Source: Eretmocerus hayati
Taxonomy: Eukaryota > Arthropoda > Insecta > Hymenoptera > Aphelinidae
Length of the DNA stretch: 64,000 nucleotides
Reading direction: 5' to 3'
Assembly (NCBI GenBank): GCA_029851415.1
Contig: CM056743.1
Coordinates: 123,720,305 to 123,784,304 of the forward strand
This document shows, piece by piece, positions 1-11,621 of the stretch (position 1 is the first letter of the stretch; the number at the start of each line of letters is the position of its first letter). The position numbers and the translations under genes were made by a program. Below the pieces are notes generated by a model that was not told the origin of the DNA, did not search any database, and saw only the letters and a list, made by a program, of their open reading frames with translations.

Positions 1-2004
1 CGACACAATTGAACTTTGCACGTGATTCACAAGACTACGCCAAACTTGTCGCTGTGGATGAAGCAAGGGATACTACACTTTGGTACCATTTCCATCGTAA
101 AGAAGAACTTTTACTTTTTTCTGTAGCCTTGAAGGAATATCATTGAATGCTCAATTCATCTCTCTCGAGCTATGAGCTTTCAGACTGATTGGCTTGATTG
201 GCTATCAGATCCGTCTCAGTTGAATGCCGAGTACGGATATATAGAAAACTACTCAATCATCCTTTTATCCTTTGTCTCGCGATACTAACGTGCTGACCTT
301 ATTAAATCCATAAAGATTTAAATCACTATCTTACTCCGTTTATCTCTGGTTTCTGATGAATATAGTACTGCTGACGCTTGAAACAAAAATATTGAAAGGC
401 CGTTCTAATGGAATCGAAAATAATCAAATTTTTGAGCGATTCGTCACAGTTATGAGTGAAAAAAAATTTAATTCACTAAAGACGTTTCAAAACGACCAAT
501 ATTATAGTTCTGCAAGAGCCGCAAAAAGTATTTCGGCACTTTTGAGGAATGACAGTATTTCGGAACGCTTTTTGGGCCAGATTAAAGGTTAACCATGGAA
601 AAATGTTGAAAAAAATAATCATAAGATTAATCACATGGTTAATTTTTATTTGTCGTTATGTCTGGTCTCTGATTCTCCCACGATTGAGTCCTCGACCAGG
701 GACAAAACTTGAATTCGGGCATAGAAATATGAAGTTTAGGGTATTTTGCTTTGGTGAGGTTGACAAACGTCGATGGAATGTTTCAAATATACAGTGCTTG
801 TGCATGAAGTGAGAGTGATTCCAAGATCTCAAAATTTCTGTGGTGCAAAATTTACTGCAAGAAGAGGACGATTCTCATGATCATGTGCACAACTTAACCC
901 CGCCCCCTCCTCAAACCCTTTTGCTAATAAGTCTGGTCCAGATCAATATATTTTAAGGAGTTTTAGCTCTGTTTGAAACTCATCTGAAAGCCTTTAAAAT
1001 GAGCTAGAGCACGCCTTGATTGGACGAAACGAAGTTCAACCTTCGCGAATTAATTTACAAGAATGAGATGTATGTACATACATATACAATCGCTCCAGAT
1101 TCGAAATTTTCAACTCTAACAAGTATATACTAAAGCTCTTGGGACACCAAACTGAATGAGCTATATAATAGTCACGATGAAGTTAGTCGAACGAGAAAAT
1201 GTTTGCATCAGTCTCCAGTACTGCACGTAATTTCTGAGTTGTACGATTACAAAAAATGCAAGAAATCGGTTTCATCGTGCTCAATAACATCAGATTAATT
1301 TTGAGTTGGTCCATGTAACTTTGATGTCATCCATTTCTCGGCGGCAGCTCAAAAGATCAGCACGAAAGCACAAGTTGGATACAGTAGATACACTCATTTT
1401 ACATATAAAAATGATCATTATTGTTGTGAGATTGATTGAGGGGTTGAGTTTATTCAGTTTCTTCTTTTTTCATAATTAATTTTTGAAAGGAATTGTAACA
1501 ATAAACAATTATTCCCGATTGCATTTTGAATGAATAATACATTTTACGAGATTCTTGCCAATTATGTTGAGGCTTGATTATTGTCAATATATGAGTCCTC
1601 GCTCGTCTGATCTGCCTTTTTTTACATGATACTGTTGATGGAGAACTTTGGGAGAATTTCAAATTGCGTTAAGCAGGTATGATATACTTTCGAGGAAGTG
1701 GGTCATTAATTAAATAGATTAAATATATGATAACTAACGGAGTCGTTTTCTTTCACGCTGAATTGTATCATACGTCCGAACTTTTTGAAAAACTTGTGGG
1801 GCAATCAGAAATTTCGGATCAGTTGGACAAGAAAAACTATCCCAGTGGGCAATGTTGTTCTTTTGGAGTTCTTCTGGACTTTCCAAGAAGTTCCAACCAA
1901 TCCTCACTGCTGTGGGACCTCCTATATGAGGATCATCTCTTGAAAAATATAACAAAACTTATATTAGGTTTTCTGATGTGTAGACTCTATTGCAGGATGT
2001 ATTC
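1..2004. other. 5' flank without recognised gene
   Basis: I see no recognisable gene here. A 47-codon reading frame is open from base 3 to the TGA at 144-146 and could be the end of an exon of a gene lying to the left, but I do not recognise the peptide and a frame of that length can occur by chance. The other frames are short and AT-rich with no family motif. Treat the stretch as intergenic or intronic until a transcript says otherwise. Confidence 0.4.
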
Positions 2005-2096
2005 AATATTCAGAGACGATGCAATTATCGGTATCTCCTGCCATTTATAAATATAAATGGCAGGAGATACCGATAATTGCATCGTCTCTGAATATT
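2005..2096. repeat. Perfect 92-bp palindrome (45-bp arms, 2-bp loop)
   Basis: Reading outward from the centre at 2050-2051 (AA), both sides pair base for base for 45 bp: TATAAATGG, CAGGAGATAC, CGATAATTGC, ATCGTCTCTG, then AATATT. Pairing stops just outside. A transcript of either strand would form a long hairpin with almost no loop. It could be the join of two head-to-head copies of an element, a hairpin RNA source or an assembly artefact. No ORF of interest crosses it. Confidence 0.9.
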
Positions 2097-3907
2097 ATGT
2101 TGAATTTACGAAAGAGCTTCCGAAGAGCTTTTATAGAGTAGTGAGAAACTCTCGTGGAGCTTTGAAGAAGCTATCAAACGCGTACTTCCGATCCCATCCT
2201 GTATATGCTATATCAACCCAAAAATTCAATTTCCTAATAATACAATTACGATTTTTGAAGAATATAATCATGAAGATCCAAACCAAAGGGCGCGTCATAC
2301 TGATGTAAGTACATCACGTAACTTTTTTTTAAATTCGTAGAATTATTCTCGGCGCTATTATTGGCGTAAATCTCGCTCGTCTCATGGATAACCCTTAGTT
2401 ACCCACGCTGTACCCACGTGAGATTTACTAACACTCCAACCCACGTGGTAGCCAAATGGCACACATCACGAGAATTGCTCTATTTCCGCGATTTTCTTGT
2501 GGAAAATCCTGGTTAAAAATTACTTTCATGTACTTCAAACATTTCAGAATCAATATAAATTTCTAAAAAACTAGCAGGAAGTACCGATGCGTTTGAACAT
2601 ATCGTATCATCCGATCGTCCTGCAATAGAATCAGTTATAATAATATAAATTTCCTAACTTAGGTTTGGAAACGACATATTTTCTTTAAAAATTCCAGAAA
2701 ATGTCATCTTTTTGTCTTTTTTTCTGGGTTACGCCGATGGGAAATTTTTCAAATTCCGAAAAAAATATATCAATCGTGGCTGAGATCGTCGTGGTGATCA
2801 TTTATATCACGCGTTATAGACTTCAAAGAAACTATTGGCACTTGGTTTGAATGAATATTCTTCAAAATGTAAATTTTGGTCTGTGATAGATTTTGAGTAC
2901 TCATTTTGAGGGTATTTTGAAAAAAAATTTTTCTTCAAATTCTGTGATTGGTCCATTTGAAAGGTAATATTGAATTATGAAATTACGTGTAGGCACCCCA
3001 AAACACGAGTTCCGACTTGGAGATGAGATTGAAATTTCGCAATCGCGTATGCCAAAAGTCTACCACGTGGCACGTGGGTAATTAAGGGCGAAATTACATG
3101 GAGCGCGGAGAGCGGAAAATAAGAGAAGCGTAAAAAGTACCGGCCAATCAGAGCGCTCCAAACTTTCCGCTCCGCACAACAGCGTGTACCCCGTTTACAT
3201 GGACGCGGAAGAGAGGAAAAAATCGCGGCGTAAAATATTTCATCACGAAAATTAGTAAATTTTGCTTTGTGCGAATATAATTTTCTTTTTCTTTTATTAA
3301 TACGGATACAATACGAGGTTATTTATGATAATTTTGGCCCTCACAAGTTCTCAAAGAAAATTTTAAAGATTTCGTTTTCACGCTCCGCGTTCAAAATTAC
3401 GCTCCATGTAAACCGGGGCACACGGCGAGAGCGGAGAAAACTGCGTGTCGTCTGCTGAATGCAGCTGTTCGAGCTGTTGTTCTCGCATGCAATCGAATTC
3501 TTCAGAGTGCGACTTTAGTCATGGGAGTATAATCTGAACAAAAATCTCAGAAACATTCAATGATTATTCAAATTAACGGGCTGGAAGCAGCACAATCATA
3601 ATTAACTAATTAGGCATAACACAGTCGTTCATAACCTCAAAATGTAATCGCCTACGGAGATACCTACTTTTATTGGTAGAATAATGGAATCATGCTCTCA
3701 AATCATTTATTTATTGACAATAGTCACATCTCTGGGCGAATATCTCCTCAAATCCAACCGAATCGAGAAAATTCTTTGCGATTGTGAGCGAAATATTCGA
3801 GTTCCACAAACGCGCCAATATTTTGAATCACGAGGGCTGTGATTGGCTACAACTTTTTACGCTCCGCTCTGTTTTTTCCGCTCTCCGCGCTCCATGTAAT
3901 TTCTCCC

Positions 3908-4486
3908 TGTTACGTACTAAATCTAGGGAAATAGTACGTATTCGATATTTGAATTGAAGAATGAATAAGAATGAGTTTAGCTCGAATGGTCCAATTTAAA
4001 CAATGATTTTATGTTTGAATTTACCTTTTGGTTCGCCGACGCGAGTAGGGAGAAGGGTGAATGACTGATACACAGACTTATGAATAAACTATTTGAGCTA
4101 TATTGTTCAGAAATATCAAGACTCGAGAAATAGATGAAGCGTGAAGCGCTTTGACAAAATGATGTGATCTAGCCGAAGGCCAGTGTAGCTCTGATGGCGG
4201 GCCGCTCTGCTCGTCGATGCGGCGGTGGCGTGGGCGTCGGGCCCTTCGGATGGGCCTTATTGCTGTCTCTCTCGCACTTGTGGCTGCTTGGCTAGCGAGA
4301 GCGTGGACCGATGTTTGAGAGGCAAATCTTCATAGGTTTCAAAAGGGGGTAGCTTGTATTCAATTATTCTTAACTAATTACGCTGCCAGCTATAGTGACC
4401 ATTTATATTTCGGTGATTTGAATCGGGCGCGGGTCTTATACCATATTCATCAGTTATCTACTTTATCCACATGTCAGCTCGTTACA
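3908..4486 (-). repeat. 3' LTR (left copy)
   Basis: Downstream LTR of the minus-strand element, 579 bp, identical by eye to 9690-10268. It is the GC-richest part of the element, with a GC-rich block around 4190-4260. The polypurine candidate AAGGGTGGAGG adjoins its inner edge. Confidence 0.9.
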
Positions 4487-7400
4487 CCTCCACCCTTAAG
4501 AAAAAAAATTGTTCACAATTTTTTCAACAAACATTCATCCATAATAAATCTTATAAGAACGAGCTGAACTTATTATTCTTTCGTTTCATAAATTTTTTTT
4601 TTCTTACATGTCAAATCATATCGTATTACCATTGATCTTTGCCACAACAATATCATATCACTCATTACAACTATCATACGTATTCTCCATTTCTCTCCAA
4701 ATTTAATCCACAACATGATCGCTTCTACTGAATAAGTCGTAAAATTGTCCAATTCCGACAAAGTGAGAATGTTTGAAATATCAGAATTATCTTGAAACGC
4801 GCAGAAATTCGATTGATTTTTCGTAGGAACTTGAATGGCAAACAGAACTTTCTAAATGATATTATCAAAAGTATTCAACGAATTTTCAGAGAAAGTCTTG
4901 AAATATTGCTGTTAGTACTTTACATAAATTGTATTCAGAATTTTGGAAGTTTGAAACTGCAATTTTCAGTTTTTTGTGAATATTCCAAAGATTACGTAGG
5001 ATAATAGAGTTAAAAGAATTATTGTGATATAAGTTGTTTCAAGTATCTGAATTTCATTGATGAATACCAACTCATTCTCCATACTATTACAACCCCGATC
5101 ATATTCTTCAAATCATACAGAATTTTTCTCAATTCGAATGCATCATACTACACATCAATCCATTCTATCTCGCACAATAGTTCTATTTCTAATTTGACAA
5201 GAGCATTTTTTTTATCTCTCATTTTGCCTCAACATGGATCCATCATTGTAATCATTAACAGTTAATACTCACAAACAATCATTCACTAATCTGGCAAGAG
5301 AAATTTGGACCGAAAAAATGTGAATAAGCCAGAAAAAAAACAACATTGAATTGTTATCCAAGGTAAACAAGAATTTTATCACCGAATCATCTTTGAGCAC
5401 GTCATTCTAGATCATATTTTGCAAAAATCAACGCTGAACCTAATTTTCTCATTCACTCTGAATTGCATGACTGGATATCGAATATAATATGATCAATAAA
5501 TCCGTCAAACAACCGAGAGATATTTTAGACACTTGAAGCGACGTGATATTCGATATTTAATCCTCAATCAAGATTCTATTCTCTTAAGCTTCGCAACACA
5601 GTAATATATAGCAAATGGGAAAGTTTTCCATGCTCACTCGAAATTCCCTGTCAAAAAGTCTGTTGATCCTAAACACCAAATTCCAATTTGATACGACGAT
5701 TTTCAGAAAAAGAAAATGAAAGAGCAAAATTACAGTATCTGATAGCTACCAAATCTTGATCAAGAACTCTAGTTTGAAGGATTATAATTTTCTCGATCTG
5801 TACTTTGCATTGGAATCCTCAATAAAAATGGAATCTTGGCATTCAACCTCCTTCAATTTTACTCGAACTCAAAAGTGTTCATTTAAATCTACGCATGTGA
5901 ATTTTTAATTCAAACTGGATTTGACTCATGATTCCATTAAACTTCAGAACTTGCCCAATATTCTAAATTCGACGATGAAAAACGACAATTTCAATCTCAC
6001 AGATATAGAACAACAACTTCAAGAATTCACTCCATTTGATTCTCTATACTCCAAAAAATTAGATGTGATTTTCTATCCGCGATTTCAGTTGGTTGTGTTC
6101 AAATTACTATTTAAGTTGTAAAATCCTTGGAGAGAATGAACCTATCTTCAAGTTGTATCATAAAATTGAAAACGATAATTTTAACTGAGATAAGAAATTT
6201 CAATTTCAAATGTTCAAATGCTATATTCGACTTGATCCAATTTCTAAAACTTGAATAATATCCTAAATTCGGCAATGAATAGCGGCAACTCCACTCATAC
6301 ACCAAAAATCAGCAGCAAATCATTCATACCATTTCATTTCTTCAAAATCTTATCCGTATTATTGATACAAAATATTTCTCACTCATAGATTTTCACTATC
6401 TGAACATCTCATTTTTTATTGAACTTTCGACCAAAACTCATCTGAATAAACGAGACCTTATTAAACATGTTTGAATAAAAATTACGAACTTTGCAAAGAG
6501 AAAAATTCTAGTAGACGATTTACTGAAATATTGACATTCGAAAATGCATTAGCAATTTTTAGATGTGTCCCGAAATACATGAATCCGCCTCAAATATGCT
6601 GTGAGATCAACCATTTGTAGTTTATTCATGCTTCAAAAAGTTAAAATTCTATACCAATACCGAAAATTTTTCCGAAAATAAACTGTGGAAATGTTTCAAA
6701 ATTTTACTGCATATTATGGCAATCTTATAATGTAACTTTCTGAATTTATCTTGTCGAATAGGCTGAAATGATATCGTTGTTCAATCTGAAAATATCCGTC
6801 GAATAGTCGGAACGCGAATCTCAAGAAAGACACGAATATATCTTATCAAATCATCATTTGTTTTTCGCTGAAATTCATCACGTGATTTAAAAGAAGATCC
6901 AGGAAACATTCATTAATATCATTCACTCGCATTCGTCAAATGCTCATACAATCATTCAGTAGCCTAATCAGAACGCATGAGAAATTCGCGGGTGAGAGCT
7001 ACACTGTGAACGTGGCCTTACGTATAACATACTATGACGTACTTCATGAAACGCCCCTGTATAGTACAGGCTGAAGCAGACAGTGGCAGAACACATGTCT
7101 GATGAGATGATGAATATGTTTTTTCAACTAATGTATCAAAATTGGCTCATGACAGCTTTGCAGAACAACTTATTCACATCATTCGTGCATTCAAATTCTA
7201 TTTTTTCTCATTGTGTTGTGGAATTCCATTGTGAAATCTTCAATTCATCAACCCCATAGAGTGTGTTGTGGGTGGTTTGCTTGTTCATTGTATGTGCATT
7301 CCAAGAATGTTTTCTGTGATCATCAAGCTGTTCATATAAATCCATCAAAATTATAGGCTTATTATCATGTGTTTGGTGAGAAAAAGTTTTCGGTCAATCC

Positions 7401-9689
7401 AGTGGTTCTTGTTCCTGATTATTCATCAACATATAAGCTGTACACAAGTATCTATGTAGTCATCATTATGGTGAAAAACTAATCAAATAATAAGGTGTTA
7501 TAGTATTCAAAGTCTAAATAAGCGAATAAATTTTTAGATCCGATGAAGGGTCAAATTTCTGATTAGTTCAAGAATTGAATGGTGTTTTTTGTGTGGTTTT
7601 GCTAGAAGTGATGTGCTGCTGAGTAAGTCATTGCATTCCAGAAAGGTTTCAGAGGTGTACTACTTTCTCGGCTTTACTCTATTTATGGATATTACTCTCT
7701 TGAAGTCATTGGCGTGTCACTACTATGTTGCATGTACATGTCATAATAGTCAATAAGGATATTCATACTGTGCTACTACCATTACCCGTTCATCTTACTA
7801 CTATCTATGTAGGAGTTTGTTCATATTCACAAGTCATGTCTAAATCCGACAATTTCCATCACCAGTTACCATTTACTAAATTCATCATAGTATCAAATCA
7901 ATTGTGCATCATATTTTCATCACTATTTCATTTACATATCACAATTCCTTTCATTCCAATCTAAGCTGTTATCCAGGCCTTTATCATTTCATCATTTCAT
8001 CATTATTCCATCATTTGATTTCAGTTCTCACCAGCTATCAAGAAGGTGTCCCCGATACGCCAAGGCATCCTAGAGAGCGAACTTTCAATCTTGTCATCAT
8101 AGTTCTCATTATTTTTTCCATTTTCATTTGCCTATCAAAACCCTCTTCAGTCAAGAAGTTTCCCCGATGCGCCAAGGCATCCTAGAGAGTGGGTTTTCAT
8201 TCATTTCATCATTCTCTCCAAAACCCCCTTCAGTCAAGAAGGTCTCCCCGATGCGCCAGGCATCCTAAAGAGTGGGTTTCCATTCATTCGACCATTCTTT
8301 CGAGTACTATCAAGTTTTCTATAAATATTATAAGACTGTACTACATGCAAATATTCCCCATAATACTTTACGAGTGATCCATATTTTCATTATTAGTGTC
8401 TTTTCATGCATAGTTCTAGATATACCAATCTTAATTTCTTCTTTTAGATATACTTTCAGCTATAAGTTGAGTTTCTACTAGAATTACAAGATTCAGATTT
8501 TCATAATGGCACGTTGAATGAGAATTTCTATTTCTCAACAGTGAAATAGTTTTTAGATGATAGACAAGGTAGTCAGAAAGTGGTTGAATCAATAGTTGGG
8601 GTTGATGAGGAGCTAGCTAGCATGCCCATCTTCTCCATATACTGATCCAAAGAGTCAAAAGTTTCTTGACGAGTGATGTTCATAGAGTAATAGCATTAGT
8701 GGTAGATAGATTTTCCAGATAGATAGTAGATATCAGTATAGAGTTGTACATTGTAATAACCATGCTAGATTCATGAAGCCGTATACTATTTTTCCCTATT
8801 TATCTTATATGTTCCAAAGTTTTAAAATCAAAAATCTGTTTCAAATTCTAATTCTCATCCATAATATAGTGCATTTCCAGTATAATACTCTCAATCATAT
8901 TCAATATTTTTTCTGGATCCTGTAGAATGAACTCTACTATTTTCCTGAACAACTAAAAATATTTCAAGTGTACGCTAAACTTTCAAATTACATTTGTAAT
9001 CTTCAAAATTGATTAGAGTTTAGTGAATAATTGTAATAATTAAGTACTAACATACGAGTGGAATGTAAATAATATTAAACCATATAACTGTATCAAGTGG
9101 AGAAACTCTCCTCCGAAAGCTAAACTATGAAAATTTTTCTTTCGAACAGCTATTCATAAGAAAAGCAAGTATCTAATATGCTTGAGCGCAGTGACTCATC
9201 TGTTTGTCTCTTCGCTTCGCCTAAATGCCAGACCGTATGTACTATGCCTAGACTGTGTGTATTGTGGGGGTGATGCCAAAAAGTGAAAGGGACGCATTTC
9301 GGCATTTTCAAAATGGCCGTCCCTTTCTCTTTTTCTTTTCACAATGGCTATTTTCAAGATTATTTTTCTATCAATTTCACACTCACTCATTATTCTAGTA
9401 ATTTTTAATCACGTTTGAAAAATCTTAGTCACGCACACGGAAAAATCGCGAGGTCACTATATAATCAAGGCTGGGCTTACGCTTTGCGACGAATTGCCGA
9501 CGATGCAGTTTTTTGGGCCAGTTGCAGTAGCGGCGCGTCTCTTTGGGTCCGGCTTGGCGTCGCTCCGAGTTGCGGGGGCGGCTTGGCTTGGCAGTTGGCG
9601 CGTCCTTTCTTCTTCTTCTTTGTTTGGACTTATTTTCTAATTAATTTCACTCACACTTCTCTGTACTCGCGCTGGCAGGATCGCCACTT
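4487..9689 (-). other. Non-coding LTR-element interior
   Basis: This 5.2-kb AT-rich stretch has only short frames on either strand and no recognisable retroelement protein. It includes a three-copy repeat near 8037-8276. The segment next to the primer site (about 9190-9680) is richer in GC than the rest and may hold packaging or leader signals; that is an inference from its position. Confidence 0.8.
8037..8276. repeat. Three-copy repeat inside the LTR element
   Basis: A core of about 40 bp beginning TCAAGAAG and containing CCCCGATRCGCCAAGGCATC occurs at about 8037-8079, 8151-8191 and 8234-8276. The spacers are unequal (about 72 and 43 bp). The copies differ by a few bases and one base is missing in the third. 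Function unknown. Confidence 0.85.
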
Positions 9690-10268
9690 TGTTACGTACT
9701 AAATCTAGGGAAATAGTACGTATTCGATATTTGAATTGAAGAATGAATAAGAATGAGTTTAGCTCGAATGGTCCAATTTAAACAATGATTTTATGTTTGA
9801 ATTTACCTTTTGGTTCGCCGACGCGAGTAGGGAGAAGGGTGAATGACTGATACACAGACTTATGAATAAACTATTTGAGCTATATTGTTCAGAAATATCA
9901 AGACTCGAGAAATAGATGAAGCGTGAAGCGCTTTGACAAAATGATGTGATCTAGCCGAAGGCCAGTGTAGCTCTGATGGCGGGCCGCTCTGCTCGTCGAT
10001 GCGGCGGTGGCGTGGGCGTCGGGCCCTTCGGATGGGCCTTATTGCTGTCTCTCTCGCACTTGTGGCTGCTTGGCTAGCGAGAGCGTGGACCGATGTTTGA
10101 GAGGCAAATCTTCATAGGTTTCAAAAGGGGGTAGCTTGTATTCAATTATTCTTAACTAATTACGCTGCCAGCTATAGTGACCATTTATATTTCGGTGATT
10201 TGAATCGGGCGCGGGTCTTATACCATATTCATCAGTTATCTACTTTATCCACATGTCAGCTCGTTACA
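9690..10268 (-). repeat. 5' LTR (right copy)
   Basis: Upstream LTR of the minus-strand element, 579 bp. The candidate primer-binding site TGGCGATCCTGCCAG lies 3 bases inside it on the minus strand. If the element is expressed, its promoter should be in this copy. Confidence 0.9.
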
Positions 10269-10279
10269 TCCCTAAGGGT

Positions 10280-10539
10280 TAATTTGACCGTAAGATGGCG
10301 CCACGATCGTTTTTCAAGCAAAGATCGGCCGGCCGGTGTTTGGCGAGGTAAATGTAAACACGTCACAGCAGACGAATTCTCTTCTCTGTGATAACCTCGA
10401 CTCGAATTTTGAGTTTCGAATAGTCGAAATCACGCCTCGAAATTATTTGAGTACTTGACAGTTATTTTGGTAAAGGTAATTTGCGGATTGGCAACACACC
10501 TACGCCTTGAACCGCCCCATCACAATCGAGGATCTCGTC
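10280..10539 (+). promoter_or_regulatory. Upstream region of Trax
   Basis: The only non-repeat sequence between the nested transposons and the Trax start codon is about 260 bp, so the Trax promoter is probably here. I see no clear TATA box. The LTR element ends only 272 bp upstream of the ATG and could influence expression, which is an inference. Confidence 0.45.
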
Positions 10540-11533
10540 ATGTCACACGATAAAGGTAGGCAATATCATAGCTTAATTAAGTACCCGAAGTTCACTGGGG
10601 GTTGAAGTTTTCGGACAATCCTCACGAATCTGTTATTCTCCCAAAGGGAATTATAGGAATAAACGCAGAGGTAATTTCCATAACAAGAATAGAAACCCCA
10701 TCAACGTCGGAGACAAAGGGAGAGAAGTGCTCGAAGGTATTGATGAAAATAATCCAGTGATTAAACAATTCCAAGAATACGCTAAAGAGTTGGATACTAA
10801 ACATGATCGTTTCGAGAGGATTGTCAAAGTAAGTCGTGATGTGACAATTGAAAGTAAGCGCATCATTTTCTTGTTGCACACACTCGATAGAGAGAGTAAG
10901 AGAAACAATATTTTGAGTGACGCTGAGACAAGGCTGAATAGTCTTATCACAGGACTTTTTAAGAATATTGCTTTAGAACTTGATGGAGAAGATGCTTACA
11001 TATATTTGCGAGCATACAGACCAGGGCTTCAAGAATTTATTGAAGCTATTACTTTCTATTGGTACCTTCAAAACAGTACATTGTACCACTGGACTAATTT
11101 AGAAGAGTCAATGAAATATGACAAAGCCTCAACAAATAACGAAGAAGAATCTTCAGATAGGAAGACTATTGAAAAAAGTATTCAGACCATTGTACCCCCT
11201 GTTGAGTATATCCTGGGCATAGCTGATCTCACAGGAGAATTGATGAGAAAGTGTATCAACAATTTAGCATCTGGTGACATTTCAAGCTGTTATGAGACAT
11301 GTAACTTTGTTAGAAAAATGTATACAGGCTTTTTAGGTTGTACTTGGGGTGCTGGTAAGGAAGTTTCTCGAAAAATTTTTACTTTGAAACAGAGCTTATT
11401 GAAAATGGAAAATGTCTGTTACATGATCAGAGTCAGAGGGTCTGAGATTCCAAAACACATGCTAGCAGATGTGGCTATAAGTGCAGCAGAAAATGTTAAT
11501 GTTGATGATGATGAAGGATATCAAGTCTATTAA
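10540..11533 (+). CDS. Tsnax: Translin-associated factor X (Trax)
   Basis: Two exons, 10540-10555 and 10647-11533, give 300 residues, close to the family length. The first exon encodes only MSHDK plus one base. Trax pairs with translin to form the C3PO endoribonuclease, which removes passenger strands during RISC loading and trims tRNA leaders. The all-helical translin fold is recognisable from the RDVTIESKRIIFLLH stretch and from the later segment PPVEYILGIADLTGELMRKC. The acidic residues in LQEFIEA and in DLTGE fit the Trax nuclease centre. The N-terminus is rich in Arg, Lys and Asn, as in other Trax proteins that carry a nuclear signal. It is convergent with the PBZ gene, with stops only 88 bp apart. 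Confidence 0.95.
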
Positions 11534-11621
11534 CTGTTAGTTTTCAATATAATACATTACAGAATCAAATTTTCTTTGTTCAAAATCAGTTCTAATATTC
11601 ATTTCCACTTTAATCTGTCCC

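Larger units (their letters stand above)
3908..10268 (-). mobile_element. Non-coding LTR retrotransposon (LARD-like) with identical LTRs
   Basis: Two 579-bp direct repeats, 3908-4486 and 9690-10268, match base for base by eye. They start TG and end CA and are flanked by a 4-bp TCCC duplication (3904-3907, 10269-10272). Inside the right LTR, read on the minus strand, is TGGCGATCCTGCCAG, a candidate tRNA primer-binding site. Inside the left LTR, on the same strand, is the purine run AAGGGTGGAGG, a candidate polypurine tract. These set the orientation as minus. The 5.2-kb interior has no frame over about 95 codons and nothing like gag, protease, reverse transcriptase or integrase, so it must move with enzymes from a relative. 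Identical LTRs imply a recent insertion. Confidence 0.9.
3086..10272. mobile_element. PIF/Harbinger-like MITE interrupted by an LTR element
   Basis: The left terminal repeat starts GGGCGAAATTACATGGAGCG at 3086 and continues into GCGGAGAGCGGAAAA. Its inverted partner ends ...CATGTAATTTCTCCC at 3907. The TAA target is present at 3083-3085 and 10273-10275. A 3-bp TAA duplication with GGG-starting inverted ends is typical of PIF/Harbinger elements. The intact MITE was about 822 bp. An LTR retrotransposon landed in its last bases, so its final TCCC occurs at 3904-3907 and again at 10269-10272. The MITE has an internal second pair of inverted motifs (near 3183 and 3420), suggesting an older copy or a composite origin. 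No transposase is encoded. Confidence 0.7.
2391..10279. mobile_element. Outer TA-flanked inverted-repeat DNA element, split by later insertions
   Basis: The left end reads ACCCTTAGTTACCCACG at 2391. The right end, once the inner insertions are removed, reads the complement of ACCCTTAATTACCCACG, ending at 10279. TA dinucleotides flank both ends (2389-2390 and 10280-10281), which fits a Tc1/mariner-type TA target. Without the insertions the element is about 699 bp (2391-3085 plus 10276-10279). It has no ORF that looks like a transposase, so it is non-autonomous. The superfamily rests only on TA and the inverted ends, which is weak evidence. It is the oldest layer of a three-level nest. Confidence 0.65.

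Noticed and set aside
3..146. 47-codon frame at the left edge that could be a last exon
   Set aside because: No recognisable family, no visible acceptor because the window starts here, and the length is compatible with chance.
1734..1955. 73-codon minus-strand frame with WNFLESPEELQKNN near the 92-bp palindrome
   Set aside because: It looks somewhat protein-like but matches nothing I know and overlaps a frame on the other strand of equal length.
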